A stretch of DNA of 64,000 nucleotides from the NCBI GenBank assembly GCA_040384465.1, contig JAZKJF010000003.1, positions 248,001 through 312,000 of the forward strand. Direction: 5' to 3'. Both the position numbers and the translations under genes were made by a program. Position 1 is the stretch's first letter; the number at the start of each line of letters is the position of its first letter. The notes beneath the pieces are model-generated. The model was not told the origin of the DNA. It was given only the letters and a program-made list of their open reading frames with translations, and ran no database searches. Below are positions 1-9,036 of the stretch, one piece after another. This DNA comes from UBA5078 sp040384465 (GTDB taxonomy: Bacteria; Pseudomonadota; Gammaproteobacteria; Pseudomonadales; Pseudohongiellaceae).

Positions 1-1
1 A

Positions 2-964
2 GCCCGCCATGGTGTGCCGACTGCCGCTTACCGCAACTTCACCGAAATCGCACCGGCCGTGGCCTATGTCCGTGGACAGGGAGCGCCCATCGTCATCAAG
101 GCGGATGGACTCGCGGCTGGCAAGGGCGTGATCATTGCCCAGACTGTGGAAGAGGCGATTGCCACCATCGAAGACATGCTCTCCGGCAACAAGTTCGGCA
201 ACGCCGGACACCGCGTCGTCATCGAACAATTCCTGACCGGCGAAGAAGCCAGTTTCATCGTCATGGTCGACGGCATTCATGTGTTGCCGTTTGCTACCTC
301 ACAGGATCACAAAGCGCGTGACGATGGCGACCGTGGCCCGAATACCGGTGGCATGGGCGCCTACTCTCCCGCTCCAGTAGTGACAGACGCTGTGCACGCC
401 AAAGTGATGCAGCAAGTCATCATGCCCACCGTCAACGGCATGCGCGCGGATGGCAATCCTTACGTGGGTTTCCTGTATGCAGGTCTGATGATCTCTGACA
501 ATGGCGAGATCAACGTCATCGAATACAACTGCCGCTTCGGTGACCCGGAAGCCCAACCTGTGATGATGCGTCTGCAGTCCGACCTGATCACTCTTTGCAA
601 TGCCGCACTCGATGGTCAGCTGGACACTGTCAAGGCACAGTGGGATCCGCGCCCGGCCGTGGGCGTAGTGATGGCCAGCGGTGGCTACCCAGACGCCTAC
701 GCCAAGGGCGATGTGATCAGCGGGTTGGAAAGCAACACTTCCAGTGATCGCAAGGTGTTCCATGCCGGAACGGCGATGCGTGACAATGATGTCGTCAGTA
801 ACGGCGGCCGCGTGCTCTGCGCGACGGCGCTGGGCACAAGTGTCACCGAGGCACAGCAGGCTGCCTATGCGCTGGCAGACGGAGTACACTGGAACAAGGT
901 CTACTACCGTCGCGATATCGCCTATCGTGCCATTGCCCGGGAACTGAACACAAAAAGAAGGTGA
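2..964 (+). CDS. purD: Phosphoribosylamine-glycine ligase (GAR synthetase), 5' end outside window
   Basis: Catalyses the ATP-dependent joining of glycine to 5-phosphoribosylamine in de novo purine synthesis (cytosol). The reading frame is open from base 2, so the N-terminal domain (roughly the first 100 residues) lies left of the window. The GTG at base 14 is an internal valine codon, not a start. Visible are the ATP-grasp part (KADGLAAGKGV, VVIEQFLTGEEASF, GPNTGGMGAYSPAP) and the Mg/ATP-binding segment EYNCRFGDPEAQPVM typical of PurD. The gene ends six bases before coq7, whose Shine-Dalgarno overlaps the purD stop, so the two are probably co-transcribed. Confidence 0.96.
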   Translation, partial: ARHGVPTAAYRNFTEIAPAVAYVRGQGAPIVIKADGLAAGKGVIIAQTVEEAIATIEDMLSGNKFGNAGHRVVIEQFLTGEEASFIVMVDGIHVLPFATSQDHKARDDGDRGPNTGGMGAYSPAPVVTDAVHAKVMQQVIMPTVNGMRADGNPYVGFLYAGLMISDNGEINVIEYNCRFGDPEAQPVMMRLQSDLITLCNAALDGQLDTVKAQWDPRPAVGVVMASGGYPDAYAKGDVISGLESNTSSDRKVFHAGTAMRDNDVVSNGGRVLCATALGTSVTEAQQAAYALADGVHWNKVYYRRDIAYRAIARELNTKRR

Positions 965-970
965 GCTAAC

Positions 971-1633
971 ATGCGCGAACAAGCATCCTCCAGCAACATG
1001 CCTCTGAACGGTCTCGACCAGTTGATCGTGCAGTTCGATCAGGCGCTGCGCACCCTGGTGCCCGGCGCCAGCACCGCACGCCGCACGACACCCGCACGTA
1101 GCAAACCGGAACATGAACTGACCGGCGAACAGCGTCAGCACGCAGCCGCCCTCATGCGCATCAACCACACAGGAGAAGTCTGCGCACAGGCGCTGTATCA
1201 AGGGCAGGCGCTCACCGCCAAACTGCCCGATATCCGCGCCGCCATGGAGCACGCCGCTCAGGAAGAAGTCGACCATCTGGCCTGGTGTGAGCAGCGCCTG
1301 CGGGAGCTGGACAGCCGCACAAGCTATCTCAATCCTCTGTGGTACGGCTTGTCATTCGGGTTGGGTGCGGCGGCGGGACTGGCGGGTGACAAGTGGAGTC
1401 TGGGCTTTGTGGCCGAGACCGAGCAGCAGGTGTGCGAACACCTGCGCGAACATCTGGAAAAGCTGCCTAAAGAAGATGAGAAGAGCCATGCAGTTCTCAA
1501 TCAGATGCTGATTGATGAGAAAAATCACGGAGAAACTGCGCGACAAGCAGGGGGCACTGAGCTACCAATGCCCATCAAACTCGGCATGACCCTGATGTCA
1601 GTGGTCATGAAGAAAACCGTCTCCCGGTTTTAA
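971..1633 (+). CDS. coq7: 2-polyprenyl-3-methyl-6-methoxy-1,4-benzoquinol hydroxylase (Coq7/UbiF type)
   Basis: Di-iron monooxygenase that hydroxylates demethoxyubiquinol in ubiquinone synthesis, peripheral on the inner membrane. The 220-residue protein carries the four-helix di-iron ligand pattern: HTGEVCAQALY, HAAQEEVDHLAW (ExxH), ETEQQVCEHL and IDEKNHGETA (ExxH). Length and motifs fit the Coq7 family of Pseudomonas and relatives. Start ATG 971 follows an AAGGTGAG Shine-Dalgarno overlapping the purD stop; an in-frame ATG at 1001 is a possible shorter start. It is convergent with the OsmC-like gene only 20 bases away. Confidence 0.95.
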   Translation: MREQASSSNMPLNGLDQLIVQFDQALRTLVPGASTARRTTPARSKPEHELTGEQRQHAAALMRINHTGEVCAQALYQGQALTAKLPDIRAAMEHAAQEEVDHLAWCEQRLRELDSRTSYLNPLWYGLSFGLGAAAGLAGDKWSLGFVAETEQQVCEHLREHLEKLPKEDEKSHAVLNQMLIDEKNHGETARQAGGTELPMPIKLGMTLMSVVMKKTVSRF

Positions 1634-1653
1634 GACCAGATTTTAAAAACCAA

Positions 1654-2076
1654 TCACTCCGGCACGATCTCAAAATCGTGCGTCATCTGCACACCCGCTT
1701 TCACAAACATGATCGTCGCCGAGCAGTATTTTTCGGCAGACAATGCGACTGCTTTTTCCACTTGTTTGGCACTGAGATCTTTGCCGCTGACACGGAAGTG
1801 CATATGAATTTTTTCGAAGACGGCCGGGATCGCATCGGCGCGTTCAGCGGTGAGATCGCACTCGCAACTGCTCACATTCTGGCGTGCTTTCTTCAGAATG
1901 GTGACCACGTCGTAAGAAGAACATCCCCCTGCGCCGATCAACAGCAATTCCATGGGGCGCATGCCTATATTTTCACCACCACTGGATTCCGGCCCTTCCA
2001 TCAACACGGCGTGACCGGTGCCGGATTGTCCCAGAAATTTCACTTCGTCTATCCAACGCACTTTCGCTTTCATCAT
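1654..2076 (-). CDS. OsmC-family protein (YhfA-like)
   Basis: 140-residue OsmC/Ohr-fold protein. The two cysteines expected for thiol peroxidase chemistry are present at about residues 52 (GAGGCSSYD) and 118 (AEKYCSATIM), in the family contexts. The closest recalled relatives are the E. coli YhfA / Pseudomonas PA0653 type, also found beside crp/vfr; their exact substrate is not settled. It is divergent from crp across a 237-base gap and convergent with coq7. The fold call is secure; the function is inferred only at family level. Confidence 0.88.
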   Translation of the reverse strand: MMKAKVRWIDEVKFLGQSGTGHAVLMEGPESSGGENIGMRPMELLLIGAGGCSSYDVVTILKKARQNVSSCECDLTAERADAIPAVFEKIHMHFRVSGKDLSAKQVEKAVALSAEKYCSATIMFVKAGVQMTHDFEIVPE

Positions 2077-2313
2077 CGTCTCTCTTCAATGTTTGCAAAG
2101 GGAGTACCGCATTCTCACTCCAAAGAAATCCGGCACTGCTCAATCGTCGCGGCAGATTACCACAGACTGATTGTCAGCACGACGCGTCAGACATTCACAG
2201 AGATGCAAGAAATGTGATATACATCTGCGACATCTTGAATCGGCCATTTCCCGGGGCTTTCCCGAGACTTTGTGCCACACAGTTTTTGCTTTGCTGTCGA
2301 GGAGTAAATCAAC

Positions 2314-2949
2314 ATGGCGCTCATGGCCATCACACCGCACATCAAGGATGTGGACAACTTCCTGACGCATTGTCATCGGCGGCGCTACCCCAACCGCAGC
2401 ACCATCATTTATGAAGGCGATGCCTGCAATACCCTTTACTACATCGTTGAGGGTTCAGTCTCCGTTATTCTGGAAGATGACGATGGCAAAGAAGTAGTGA
2501 TTGCCTATCTGAATCCCGGCGATTTCTTCGGGGAAATGGGGTTGTTCGAACAAAAGGAAGCGCGCAGCGCCTGGTGCCGTGCACGCACCAGCTGTGAAAT
2601 TGCTGAAATCAGTTATGCCAGCTTCAATAACTACATTCGCCTGCATCCGGAAATCGTGTTTACCATCGGCAAGCAGATGGCCCACCGGCTACGCAATACG
2701 ACACGCAAAGTGGGCGATCTCGCCTTCTATGACGTCACAGGGCGCATCGCTCGTACCTTGATAGAACTGAGCAAAGAACCCGATTCAATGACTCATCCTG
2801 ATGGCATGCAGATCAAGATTACCCGTCAGGAATTGGGCCGATTGGTCAACTGTTCACGCGAGATGGCAGGCCGGGTTTTGAAGACGCTGGAAGAACAGGA
2901 ATTGATCCATGTGAAAGGCAAGACCATCGTCGTTTATGGCACACGCTGA
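2314..2949 (+). CDS. crp: cAMP receptor protein, Crp/Vfr type transcription regulator
   Basis: Global regulator: homodimer binding cAMP through the N-terminal beta-roll and DNA through a C-terminal helix-turn-helix. The 211-residue length matches Crp/Vfr. The cAMP pocket signature is visible (FFGEMGLFEQKEARSAWCRA), with the Arg and Ser that contact the phosphate. The recognition helix reads CSREMAGRVLKTLEEQ, keeping the Arg-Glu-x-x-Gly-Arg pattern that reads TGTGA half-sites. Its place between an OsmC-like gene and the trp genes repeats the vfr neighbourhood of Pseudomonas. ATG 2314 follows CGAGGAG at normal spacing. ATG 2323 is a near alternative. Confidence 0.95.
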   Translation: MALMAITPHIKDVDNFLTHCHRRRYPNRSTIIYEGDACNTLYYIVEGSVSVILEDDDGKEVVIAYLNPGDFFGEMGLFEQKEARSAWCRARTSCEIAEISYASFNNYIRLHPEIVFTIGKQMAHRLRNTTRKVGDLAFYDVTGRIARTLIELSKEPDSMTHPDGMQIKITRQELGRLVNCSREMAGRVLKTLEEQELIHVKGKTIVVYGTR

Positions 2950-2960
2950 GCGTCCGTTGA

Positions 2961-3713
2961 TCAATCCGCTGTGGCCAGCAACAACAAGCCCTGCTCACTT
3001 CTGCTCTGCGCCATCAGCTGCTCCTTGCGAGCCTCGATGACACTCATTCGCTCGGCTCTTTCCCTGCCATTGTAGGGGCCGCGCATCACCAGATTTTCCG
3101 CACGCCGGTAGTTGCTCAAGGCATTGATCTTGTCCCCGTCCTGCAACGCCAGGGTTCCCATGTTGAGATGGGAGTTGATGGCGACGGTGGCACTGAGCAC
3201 CCCCAGATAGCGTGCCACTGACTCAAGCTGCTCTCCACGCACCTGGCGAGCCTGATACAAGCGTCTGATGGTGCCCATCGCCTCACTGATGTACGCACGC
3301 GTCATCTCTATCTCGCGCTCACTGGCCAGGCTGGTGCGTTGTTCCATCCGTTGTCGACGCTGTTCAAGTTGGTCTGGACTGGCCTTCTCGACATCAGCCA
3401 AGGCATTGAGACCGGACTGCACCTGGCGGATGTCACTTTCCAGATCAACACGCGTCGGGTCGAGCTGTTGAATTTTCAGCAAATCACCTTTCAGGCTCTG
3501 ATACAAAATTCTGAGTATTTCCGGGTTCTCATCCAGATCGAGCAGCGCACGGATGACATTGCGGGTTGACGCCCGGCGCTGATCCAAGGCTGCCAAACGG
3601 TAGAGGCGCACCAGATTCCGCTCCTGCTGCTCTTGAGCCAGCCGGGCGACCAGCAGCGCAGCCACCATCACCACCAGAAGGCAGAGCAGCATCAGAAGTT
3701 GAGAAAGAGCCAT
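2961..3713 (-). CDS. Hypothetical membrane-anchored coiled-coil protein
   Basis: Not recognised. The 250-residue protein begins with one strong transmembrane helix (about residues 4-23: LLMLLCLLVVMVAALLVARL). A long charged, Gln/Arg/Glu-rich helical region follows, likely coiled coil, with a possible TPR-like stretch near NMGTLALQDGDKINALSNYR. There is no cleavage site after the helix, so it is probably an inner-membrane anchor. It is convergent with crp, 11 bases from the crp stop. Good coding character and a clean start support a real gene; no function is proposed. Confidence 0.7.
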   Translation of the reverse strand: MALSQLLMLLCLLVVMVAALLVARLAQEQQERNLVRLYRLAALDQRRASTRNVIRALLDLDENPEILRILYQSLKGDLLKIQQLDPTRVDLESDIRQVQSGLNALADVEKASPDQLEQRRQRMEQRTSLASEREIEMTRAYISEAMGTIRRLYQARQVRGEQLESVARYLGVLSATVAINSHLNMGTLALQDGDKINALSNYRRAENLVMRGPYNGRERAERMSVIEARKEQLMAQSRSEQGLLLLATAD

Positions 3714-3856
3714 GGGGCACCGGAAATAGACGATACAGACGCAAAAGATGCATCTCTTGGTCTGTTATCGGCGCTGACTGCCTGAGGTTTACGGGGAAGG
3801 CAGGATATTCTGTAAAACGATTGCTGGAGGAGACGAGCTAGAGGAAATGGGTCAAC

Positions 3857-4246
3857 TCAAAACAGCAGCAGACCCCAGACCAGTGCCACCAGCGCCATGG
3901 TCACCAGCACTGCCGCCGACCCGATGTCTTTGGCCTTGCCGGAAAGTTCGTGGTACTCAGGCCCGATACGGTTGACGACGACTTCGATGCCGGTATTGAG
4001 CAACTCGACAATCATCAGCAGCAACAAGGAACCGATCAGCAGCACCTTCTCCACCGGCGTTTCGCCCAGCCAGAGCGCGACGGGCGTGAACACCACCAAC
4101 ACCAGCACTTCCAGCCTGAAGGCCTCTTCAGAGGCAAACGCTGCACGCAGCCCGGCCAGTGAATAGCGGGCAGCGGCAATCAAACGCGGGATGCCTTTAC
4201 GCTTGGGAGGGATCACTCCGGATGTTGGCAAGGTGTCATCAGACAT
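3857..4246 (-). CDS. dgkA: Diacylglycerol kinase (prokaryotic, integral membrane)
   Basis: Phosphorylates diacylglycerol to phosphatidate in the inner membrane, recycling lipid left by envelope glycan modification. From ATG 4246 the protein is 129 residues, close to E. coli DgkA (122). Family motifs are present: the amphipathic N-terminus, ASEEAFRLEV, and the hallmark segment VELLNTGIEVVVNRIG followed by KAKDIGSAAV. Three transmembrane helices are predicted. The open frame extends further upstream, but that part lies inside trpC and looks non-coding. ATG 4246 overlaps the trpC stop by eight bases, implying translational coupling in a trpGDC-dgkA operon. Confidence 0.93.
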   Translation of the reverse strand: MSDDTLPTSGVIPPKRKGIPRLIAAARYSLAGLRAAFASEEAFRLEVLVLVVFTPVALWLGETPVEKVLLIGSLLLLMIVELLNTGIEVVVNRIGPEYHELSGKAKDIGSAAVLVTMALVALVWGLLLF

Positions 4247-5042
4247 GAGCGGCAAACAACTCCCTGAGCTTGTCACCGGGGTGCGCGGCACGCATGAAGG
4301 TCTCGCCAATCAGGAATCCGTAGATGCCGTGTTCGATCATCTGTCGCACGTCTTCCGCAGTGTTGATGCCGCTCTCCGTCACCAGCAGCTTGCCGGGCGG
4401 TGTCAGACGGGCCAGCCGATAGGTGGTGTCCAGACTGGTCTCGAAGGTGTGCAGGTTGCGATTGTTGATGCCGATCAGGTCGAAACCGGTGGCGAGTGCC
4501 GTCTCCAGCTCCGCCTCATCATGCACTTCCACCAGCACGTCGATGTTCACCGACCGGGCATAGGCGGCGAGTTCGCTCAGTTGTGTCGCACTGAGCGCCG
4601 CTACGATGAGCAGCACGCAATCGGCTCCGAGCGCCTTGGCTTCGGCGATCTGATAGGGATCGACCATGAAGTCCTTGCGAATCACCGGGAGTCCACACGC
4701 CGCACGCGCTTGCTGCAGATAGTCATTGCAGCCCTGAAAGAACTGCCTATCCGTCAGCACGGACAGGCAGGTGGCACCAGCTGCCTCGTACTGGCGGGCA
4801 ATCTGCACCGGGTCAAAATCCGCACGGATCAAACCTTTGCTGGGCGACGCCTTCTTGATCTCGGCAATGATGGCCGGTTGCCGGGCCAGCATGCGCTGCC
4901 GCAGCGAACCGATGAACTCACGCTTGTCCGTAACCTGGGCGGCCAGGCGCTCCAGCTCTGACTGGCTGACGAGCGCACGCCCTTCTGCTATCTCACGGTG
5001 CTTCTGGGCGATGATGTCTTCGAGAATGGTGGCCTTGCTCAT
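4239..5042 (-). CDS. trpC: Indole-3-glycerol phosphate synthase
   Basis: Converts carboxyphenylamino-deoxyribulose phosphate to indole-3-glycerol phosphate in tryptophan synthesis. The 267-residue single-domain TIM barrel shows AEIKKASPSKG, VLTDRQFFQG, VIRKDFMVD, LIVAAL, VEVHDEAEL, IGINNRNL and TESGI, covering the catalytic Lys/Glu/Asn set. It is not fused to TrpF, as in Pseudomonas. It is third in the minus-strand trpG-trpD-trpC-dgkA run. Confidence 0.97.
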   Translation of the reverse strand: MSKATILEDIIAQKHREIAEGRALVSQSELERLAAQVTDKREFIGSLRQRMLARQPAIIAEIKKASPSKGLIRADFDPVQIARQYEAAGATCLSVLTDRQFFQGCNDYLQQARAACGLPVIRKDFMVDPYQIAEAKALGADCVLLIVAALSATQLSELAAYARSVNIDVLVEVHDEAELETALATGFDLIGINNRNLHTFETSLDTTYRLARLTPPGKLLVTESGINTAEDVRQMIEHGIYGFLIGETFMRAAHPGDKLRELFAAHV

Positions 5043-5088
5043 GCTACTGATCGGTATCCTTGACTAGTTCTTCTTCAAAAACGGGGCT

Positions 5089-6111
5089 CTACAACGTGTT
5101 GCTGAACTCGGCCAGCTCTTCGAGTTTCTTCAATGCAGCACCGCTGCGCAGTATCTGCTGGGCCTTGGCCACGCCCGCCGCCAGTGTATCTACCACATTC
5201 GCGGCATAGATCGCAGCTCCGGCGTTGAGCGCCACGATGTCGCCTGCTGCTTCGTCCTCGTAACAGAGTGCGCGGCGCACCATGGCGAGGCTCTCCTGAG
5301 CGCTCTCTACCTTCAGCATTGCAAAGCCATCACGACGCTTGATCCCAAAATCTTCGGGGCGAATGACGTAGTGCCGAATCGTGCCATCGCGCAGCTCGCC
5401 TACCTGGGTGTCGGCCGAAATACTGATCTCGTCCAGACCGTCGTTTGCGGCAAACATCAGGACGTGCTCGCTCCCCAGTGACTTGAGGACATCCAGCATC
5501 ACGTCGATCAGTTTCGCATCGTAGACACCAAGCACCTGATTGGGCGCCGAGGCGGGGTTTGTCAGCGGCCCCAGCACATTGAAAATAGTACGCACCCCAA
5601 TCTCACGGCGCGCAGGCCCGACGTGTTTCATCGCACTGTGGTGGCCGGGGGCAAACATGAAACCAACGCCGACTGTTGCAATGCAGCGCGCCACTGCGTC
5701 CGGGCCCAGAGCGAGCTTGACGCCTGCCGCTTCGAGCAGATCGGCACTGCCGCTCTTGCTGGTGGCCGCACGGTTGCCGTGCTTGGCCACACGCGCACCG
5801 GCACAGGCAGCCACCATGGCGGAAGAGGTGGAAATATTGAAAGTGTCGGTGCTGGTGCCACCCGTGCCACAGGTGTCGACCAGATGTTGCTTGTTGGCGA
5901 TGTCTACGCGGGTGACCAGCTCCCGCATCACGGTCACGGCGCCGAGCAGCTCGGCCGCGCGCACGCCCTTGATCTGCAGTGCCACCAGAAAAGCACCTAT
6001 CTGCGCTTCGGTACACTGACCCGTCATGATCTCGCGCATCAGCGTGATCATGTCCTGAGCACCAATGTCCTGTTGCTGAGTTAACAGGCGAATCGCGGTT
6101 TTGATGTCCAT
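5089..6111 (-). CDS. trpD: Anthranilate phosphoribosyltransferase
   Basis: Transfers phosphoribose from PRPP to anthranilate. Starting at ATG 6111 the protein is 340 residues and begins MDIKTAIRLL, matching the Pseudomonas N-terminus. An ATG 15 bases further upstream would overlap trpG and is less likely. PRPP-binding glycine motif DTCGTGGTSTDTFNIS, then KHGNRAATSKSGSADLLEA and the RTIFNVLGPLTNPA segment, are all present. The gap to the trpG stop is one base, so the two are translationally coupled. Confidence 0.97.
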   Translation of the reverse strand: MDIKTAIRLLTQQQDIGAQDMITLMREIMTGQCTEAQIGAFLVALQIKGVRAAELLGAVTVMRELVTRVDIANKQHLVDTCGTGGTSTDTFNISTSSAMVAACAGARVAKHGNRAATSKSGSADLLEAAGVKLALGPDAVARCIATVGVGFMFAPGHHSAMKHVGPARREIGVRTIFNVLGPLTNPASAPNQVLGVYDAKLIDVMLDVLKSLGSEHVLMFAANDGLDEISISADTQVGELRDGTIRHYVIRPEDFGIKRRDGFAMLKVESAQESLAMVRRALCYEDEAAGDIVALNAGAAIYAANVVDTLAAGVAKAQQILRSGAALKKLEELAEFSNTL

Positions 6112-6112
6112 A

Positions 6113-6697
<585 letters not shown>

Positions 6698-6790
6698 GAG
6701 CGAGCTGTCCTCCTGATGAGGCTATTTCACAGTAGCCTGTCGAGCGGGTTGGTGTTGGCGGGGGATTCTAGCATGGAAAATGTGGCAATC

Positions 6791-7447
6791 TCAGGCCGCG
6801 TACCAGTACACAGAGAAGTAGTGCAGCACCGTGCCAGTCATCACGAACAGATGCCAGACGAAGTGGGCATAGCGCACGCGCGAGCTGGCCGCATAGAACA
6901 CCACGCCGACTGTGTAAGCGATCCCACCACCCAGCAGCAACAGCAATCCTTCCATCGGGACTCGATCCAGCATCGGTTTGATGGCCACCAGAATGAGCCA
7001 GCCCATCAGCAGGAACATGACGTTGGAGAGGCGCGGATGGAAAAGTCGGTTCGACGATTTGAGCACCACCCCGACCAGCGCCAGCGTCCACACCAGCGCG
7101 CACAGCGTCCAACCCCAGGAGCCTTTCAAGACGCCCAGCGTAAAGGGTGTGTAGGTGCCTGCGATTAGTACAAAGATCGCGGAATGTTCGATCATCCGCA
7201 GCACCTGCTTCGCACGGCCTTTCGGCAAGGCATGGTAAAGCGCGGAGGAAAAATAGAGGATCAGCGTGCTCAGGGAGAAGATCACCGCGCCAACCAGAAA
7301 AGCGGGGTTTTCCGACTGCCCAGCCCTGATCAGCAGGAATGGGCACGCGATCAGTGCCAGCAATACGCCGATGCCGTGGCTTATGCTGTTGGCGAGTTCC
7401 TCGCCACGGGTCTGTTCGCGCTTTTGAACCGGAGTTACTGCACTCAT
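6791..7447 (-). CDS. Hemolysin III / YqfA-type membrane protein
   Basis: 218-residue protein with seven predicted transmembrane segments belonging to the HlyIII/PAQR superfamily. Family features are the Glu and His in EELANSISHGIGVLLALIAC, the SSALYHALP motif, and the terminal His pair region RYAHFVWHLFVMTGTVLHYF. These His/Ser/Asp positions are a proposed metal site in PAQR proteins. The physiological role of bacterial members is poorly defined despite the historical hemolysin name. It lies downstream of the GST gene on the same strand, 24 bases apart. Confidence 0.9.
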   Translation of the reverse strand: MSAVTPVQKREQTRGEELANSISHGIGVLLALIACPFLLIRAGQSENPAFLVGAVIFSLSTLILYFSSALYHALPKGRAKQVLRMIEHSAIFVLIAGTYTPFTLGVLKGSWGWTLCALVWTLALVGVVLKSSNRLFHPRLSNVMFLLMGWLILVAIKPMLDRVPMEGLLLLLGGGIAYTVGVVFYAASSRVRYAHFVWHLFVMTGTVLHYFSVYWYAA

Positions 7448-7471
7448 GTGGCTGTACTCGAATTTGAGCGT

Positions 7472-8086
7472 TTACTTCAACAACGCTGCATCCAACTGCT
7501 GGGCACGCTGCGCTGCCGGGCGGGCCTGCAGGCGCGCGGCGTAACGCTCGAACTCGGGACGCCGGGGAATGGTGCCGAACTGCATGCCCCAGAGGACAGC
7601 AGAACCGACGTAAACATCCGCTGCCGTAAACTGCTCACCACACAGCCACGGTCCCTGGGCTACTGCCCCGGCCAGCGTGTCGAACGTCGCGTCCAGACTG
7701 CCGAAGCCCACCATGCCTTGTTGCCCTTCCGCGACCTGCCAGTTCAATGCTTTGGATGTGGCGGCCATTTCCTGCGGCCCGGCGCCAAAGAATAGCCAGC
7801 GGTAATAAGTGCCGCGCAGAGGATCGGAGGGTGGCGGGGCCAACTGACTGGAGGGGAACTGATCAGCGAGATACGCACAAATCGCAGCGGCTTCAGTGAC
7901 CACGGTGCCGTTGTGTCGAATCGCGGGCACTTTGCCCATGGGATTGATAGCGAGATATTCGGGGGCTTTCATTGTGGTGCCGTATTCGAGCAGCACGGTG
8001 TCATAGGCGACACCGACCTCTTCCAGCATCCAACGGATAATCTGACCACGCGAACGCGGGTTGGTATAAAACGTCAGTGAGGACAT
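7472..8086 (-). CDS. Glutathione S-transferase family protein
   Basis: 204-residue GST. The N-terminal thioredoxin-like domain shows the cis-proline GSH-binding strand GKVPAIRHNG followed by VVTEAAAICAYLAD, where Thr replaces the Ser that usually contacts the gamma-glutamyl group. The C-terminal helical domain has FTAADVYVGSAVLWG, the conserved N-capping box. YTNPRSRGQIIRWMLEE suggests the beta-class-like group common in proteobacteria. Substrate cannot be inferred. A second, only distantly similar GST lies at 33.1 kb. Confidence 0.9.
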   Translation of the reverse strand: MSSLTFYTNPRSRGQIIRWMLEEVGVAYDTVLLEYGTTMKAPEYLAINPMGKVPAIRHNGTVVTEAAAICAYLADQFPSSQLAPPPSDPLRGTYYRWLFFGAGPQEMAATSKALNWQVAEGQQGMVGFGSLDATFDTLAGAVAQGPWLCGEQFTAADVYVGSAVLWGMQFGTIPRRPEFERYAARLQARPAAQRAQQLDAALLK

Positions 8087-8188
8087 GCCAATCTCCCTGC
8101 CAGCAGCTTGTGTGAGGCAAAGACTCTAGCCAATGCCCCCGCACTTCTCAAGCGGCGGCATGCAAAAGAGGGATCGGCAACAACTGTG

Positions 8189-8971
8189 TCAGGCGCAACC
8201 GCCCGGTTTGATCTTGGCGATGGCCTTCAGGGCCGTCATATCCAGCAGCTGAATCTCCTTGTTGTCCACTGCCACGATGTTCTGTTTGCTGAGACGACTG
8301 AACACCCGACTGACGGTTTCCAGTGTAATGCCCAGATAGCTGCCAATCTCGGCACGGGTCATGGGCAAGCGAAAATTCAGCGGAGAGAGTTTACGGCGAT
8401 GATTGCGGCTGGAAATACTCAACAGCAGAGCCGCCACGCGCTCTTCTGCCGCATTGCTGCTCAGCAGCGTCATCATCTGCTGATCCTTGACGATCTCCTG
8501 CCCCATCAGCCGAAAGAACCGCCCTTGCAAGGAAGGAATGCGCGCGCTCAATTCTTCGAGCTGTTGAAAGGGAATCTCGCAGAACGAACCCGTCTCCAAC
8601 GCCACCGCCGAACCGCCATGACGATTGCTGCTGATGCCATCCATCCCGAGAATTTCACCCGGTAGGTAGAGGCCCGTCACTTGCTCGGCACCTTCCCAGC
8701 TGCTCTTGAAAGTTTTGAAACTGCCGGCACGAATCGCATAGATGGCGGTGAACTCATCACCTTCGCGATAGAGGTACTCGCCCTTCTTGAGGTTGCGGCC
8801 GCGCTTGACGATCTCGTCGAGGCGGCTGATCTCCTGAGCATCCAGTGCAATCGGCAGGCACAGCTCACCGAGCCTGCAATCGCCACAGGAAACACTGGGG
8901 TTGGTATGGCAACTGCGCCGCACCGCGTGTGGATAATCATCGACCACGTCTAACGGGTAACTTGATTTCAC
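8189..8971 (-). CDS. fnr: Fnr/Anr-type oxygen-sensing transcription regulator
   Basis: Global anaerobic regulator of the Crp/Fnr superfamily. The [4Fe-4S] ligands align with E. coli FNR Cys20, 23, 29 and 122: here Cys29, Cys32 and Cys38 (SCGDCRLGELC) and Cys131 (GSFCEIPF). The recognition helix ITLETVSRVFSRL keeps the Glu-x-x-Ser-Arg pattern that reads TTGAT half-sites. At 260 residues it carries a short N-terminal extension. It follows hemN on the same strand, 65 bases apart, the pairing seen for anr-hemN in Pseudomonas. Confidence 0.96.
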   Translation of the reverse strand: MKSSYPLDVVDDYPHAVRRSCHTNPSVSCGDCRLGELCLPIALDAQEISRLDEIVKRGRNLKKGEYLYREGDEFTAIYAIRAGSFKTFKSSWEGAEQVTGLYLPGEILGMDGISSNRHGGSAVALETGSFCEIPFQQLEELSARIPSLQGRFFRLMGQEIVKDQQMMTLLSSNAAEERVAALLLSISSRNHRRKLSPLNFRLPMTRAEIGSYLGITLETVSRVFSRLSKQNIVAVDNKEIQLLDMTALKAIAKIKPGGCA

Positions 8972-9036
8972 GTTTTAGCCTTGTCCGGAGTCATCGTTGA
9001 TAGCCATTGTAGTGGATTGGCGTGCGGCGGCAATCT

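Noticed and set aside
2176..2220. TCACA and TGTGA half-sites near the crp start
   Set aside because: They face outward with a wider spacing than the CRP consensus (TGTGA-N6-TCACA), so they do not form a real site.
8972..9036. FNR box upstream of fnr
   Set aside because: TTGAT half-site present (ATCAA reading the other way) but the partner half-site does not match; likely chance.
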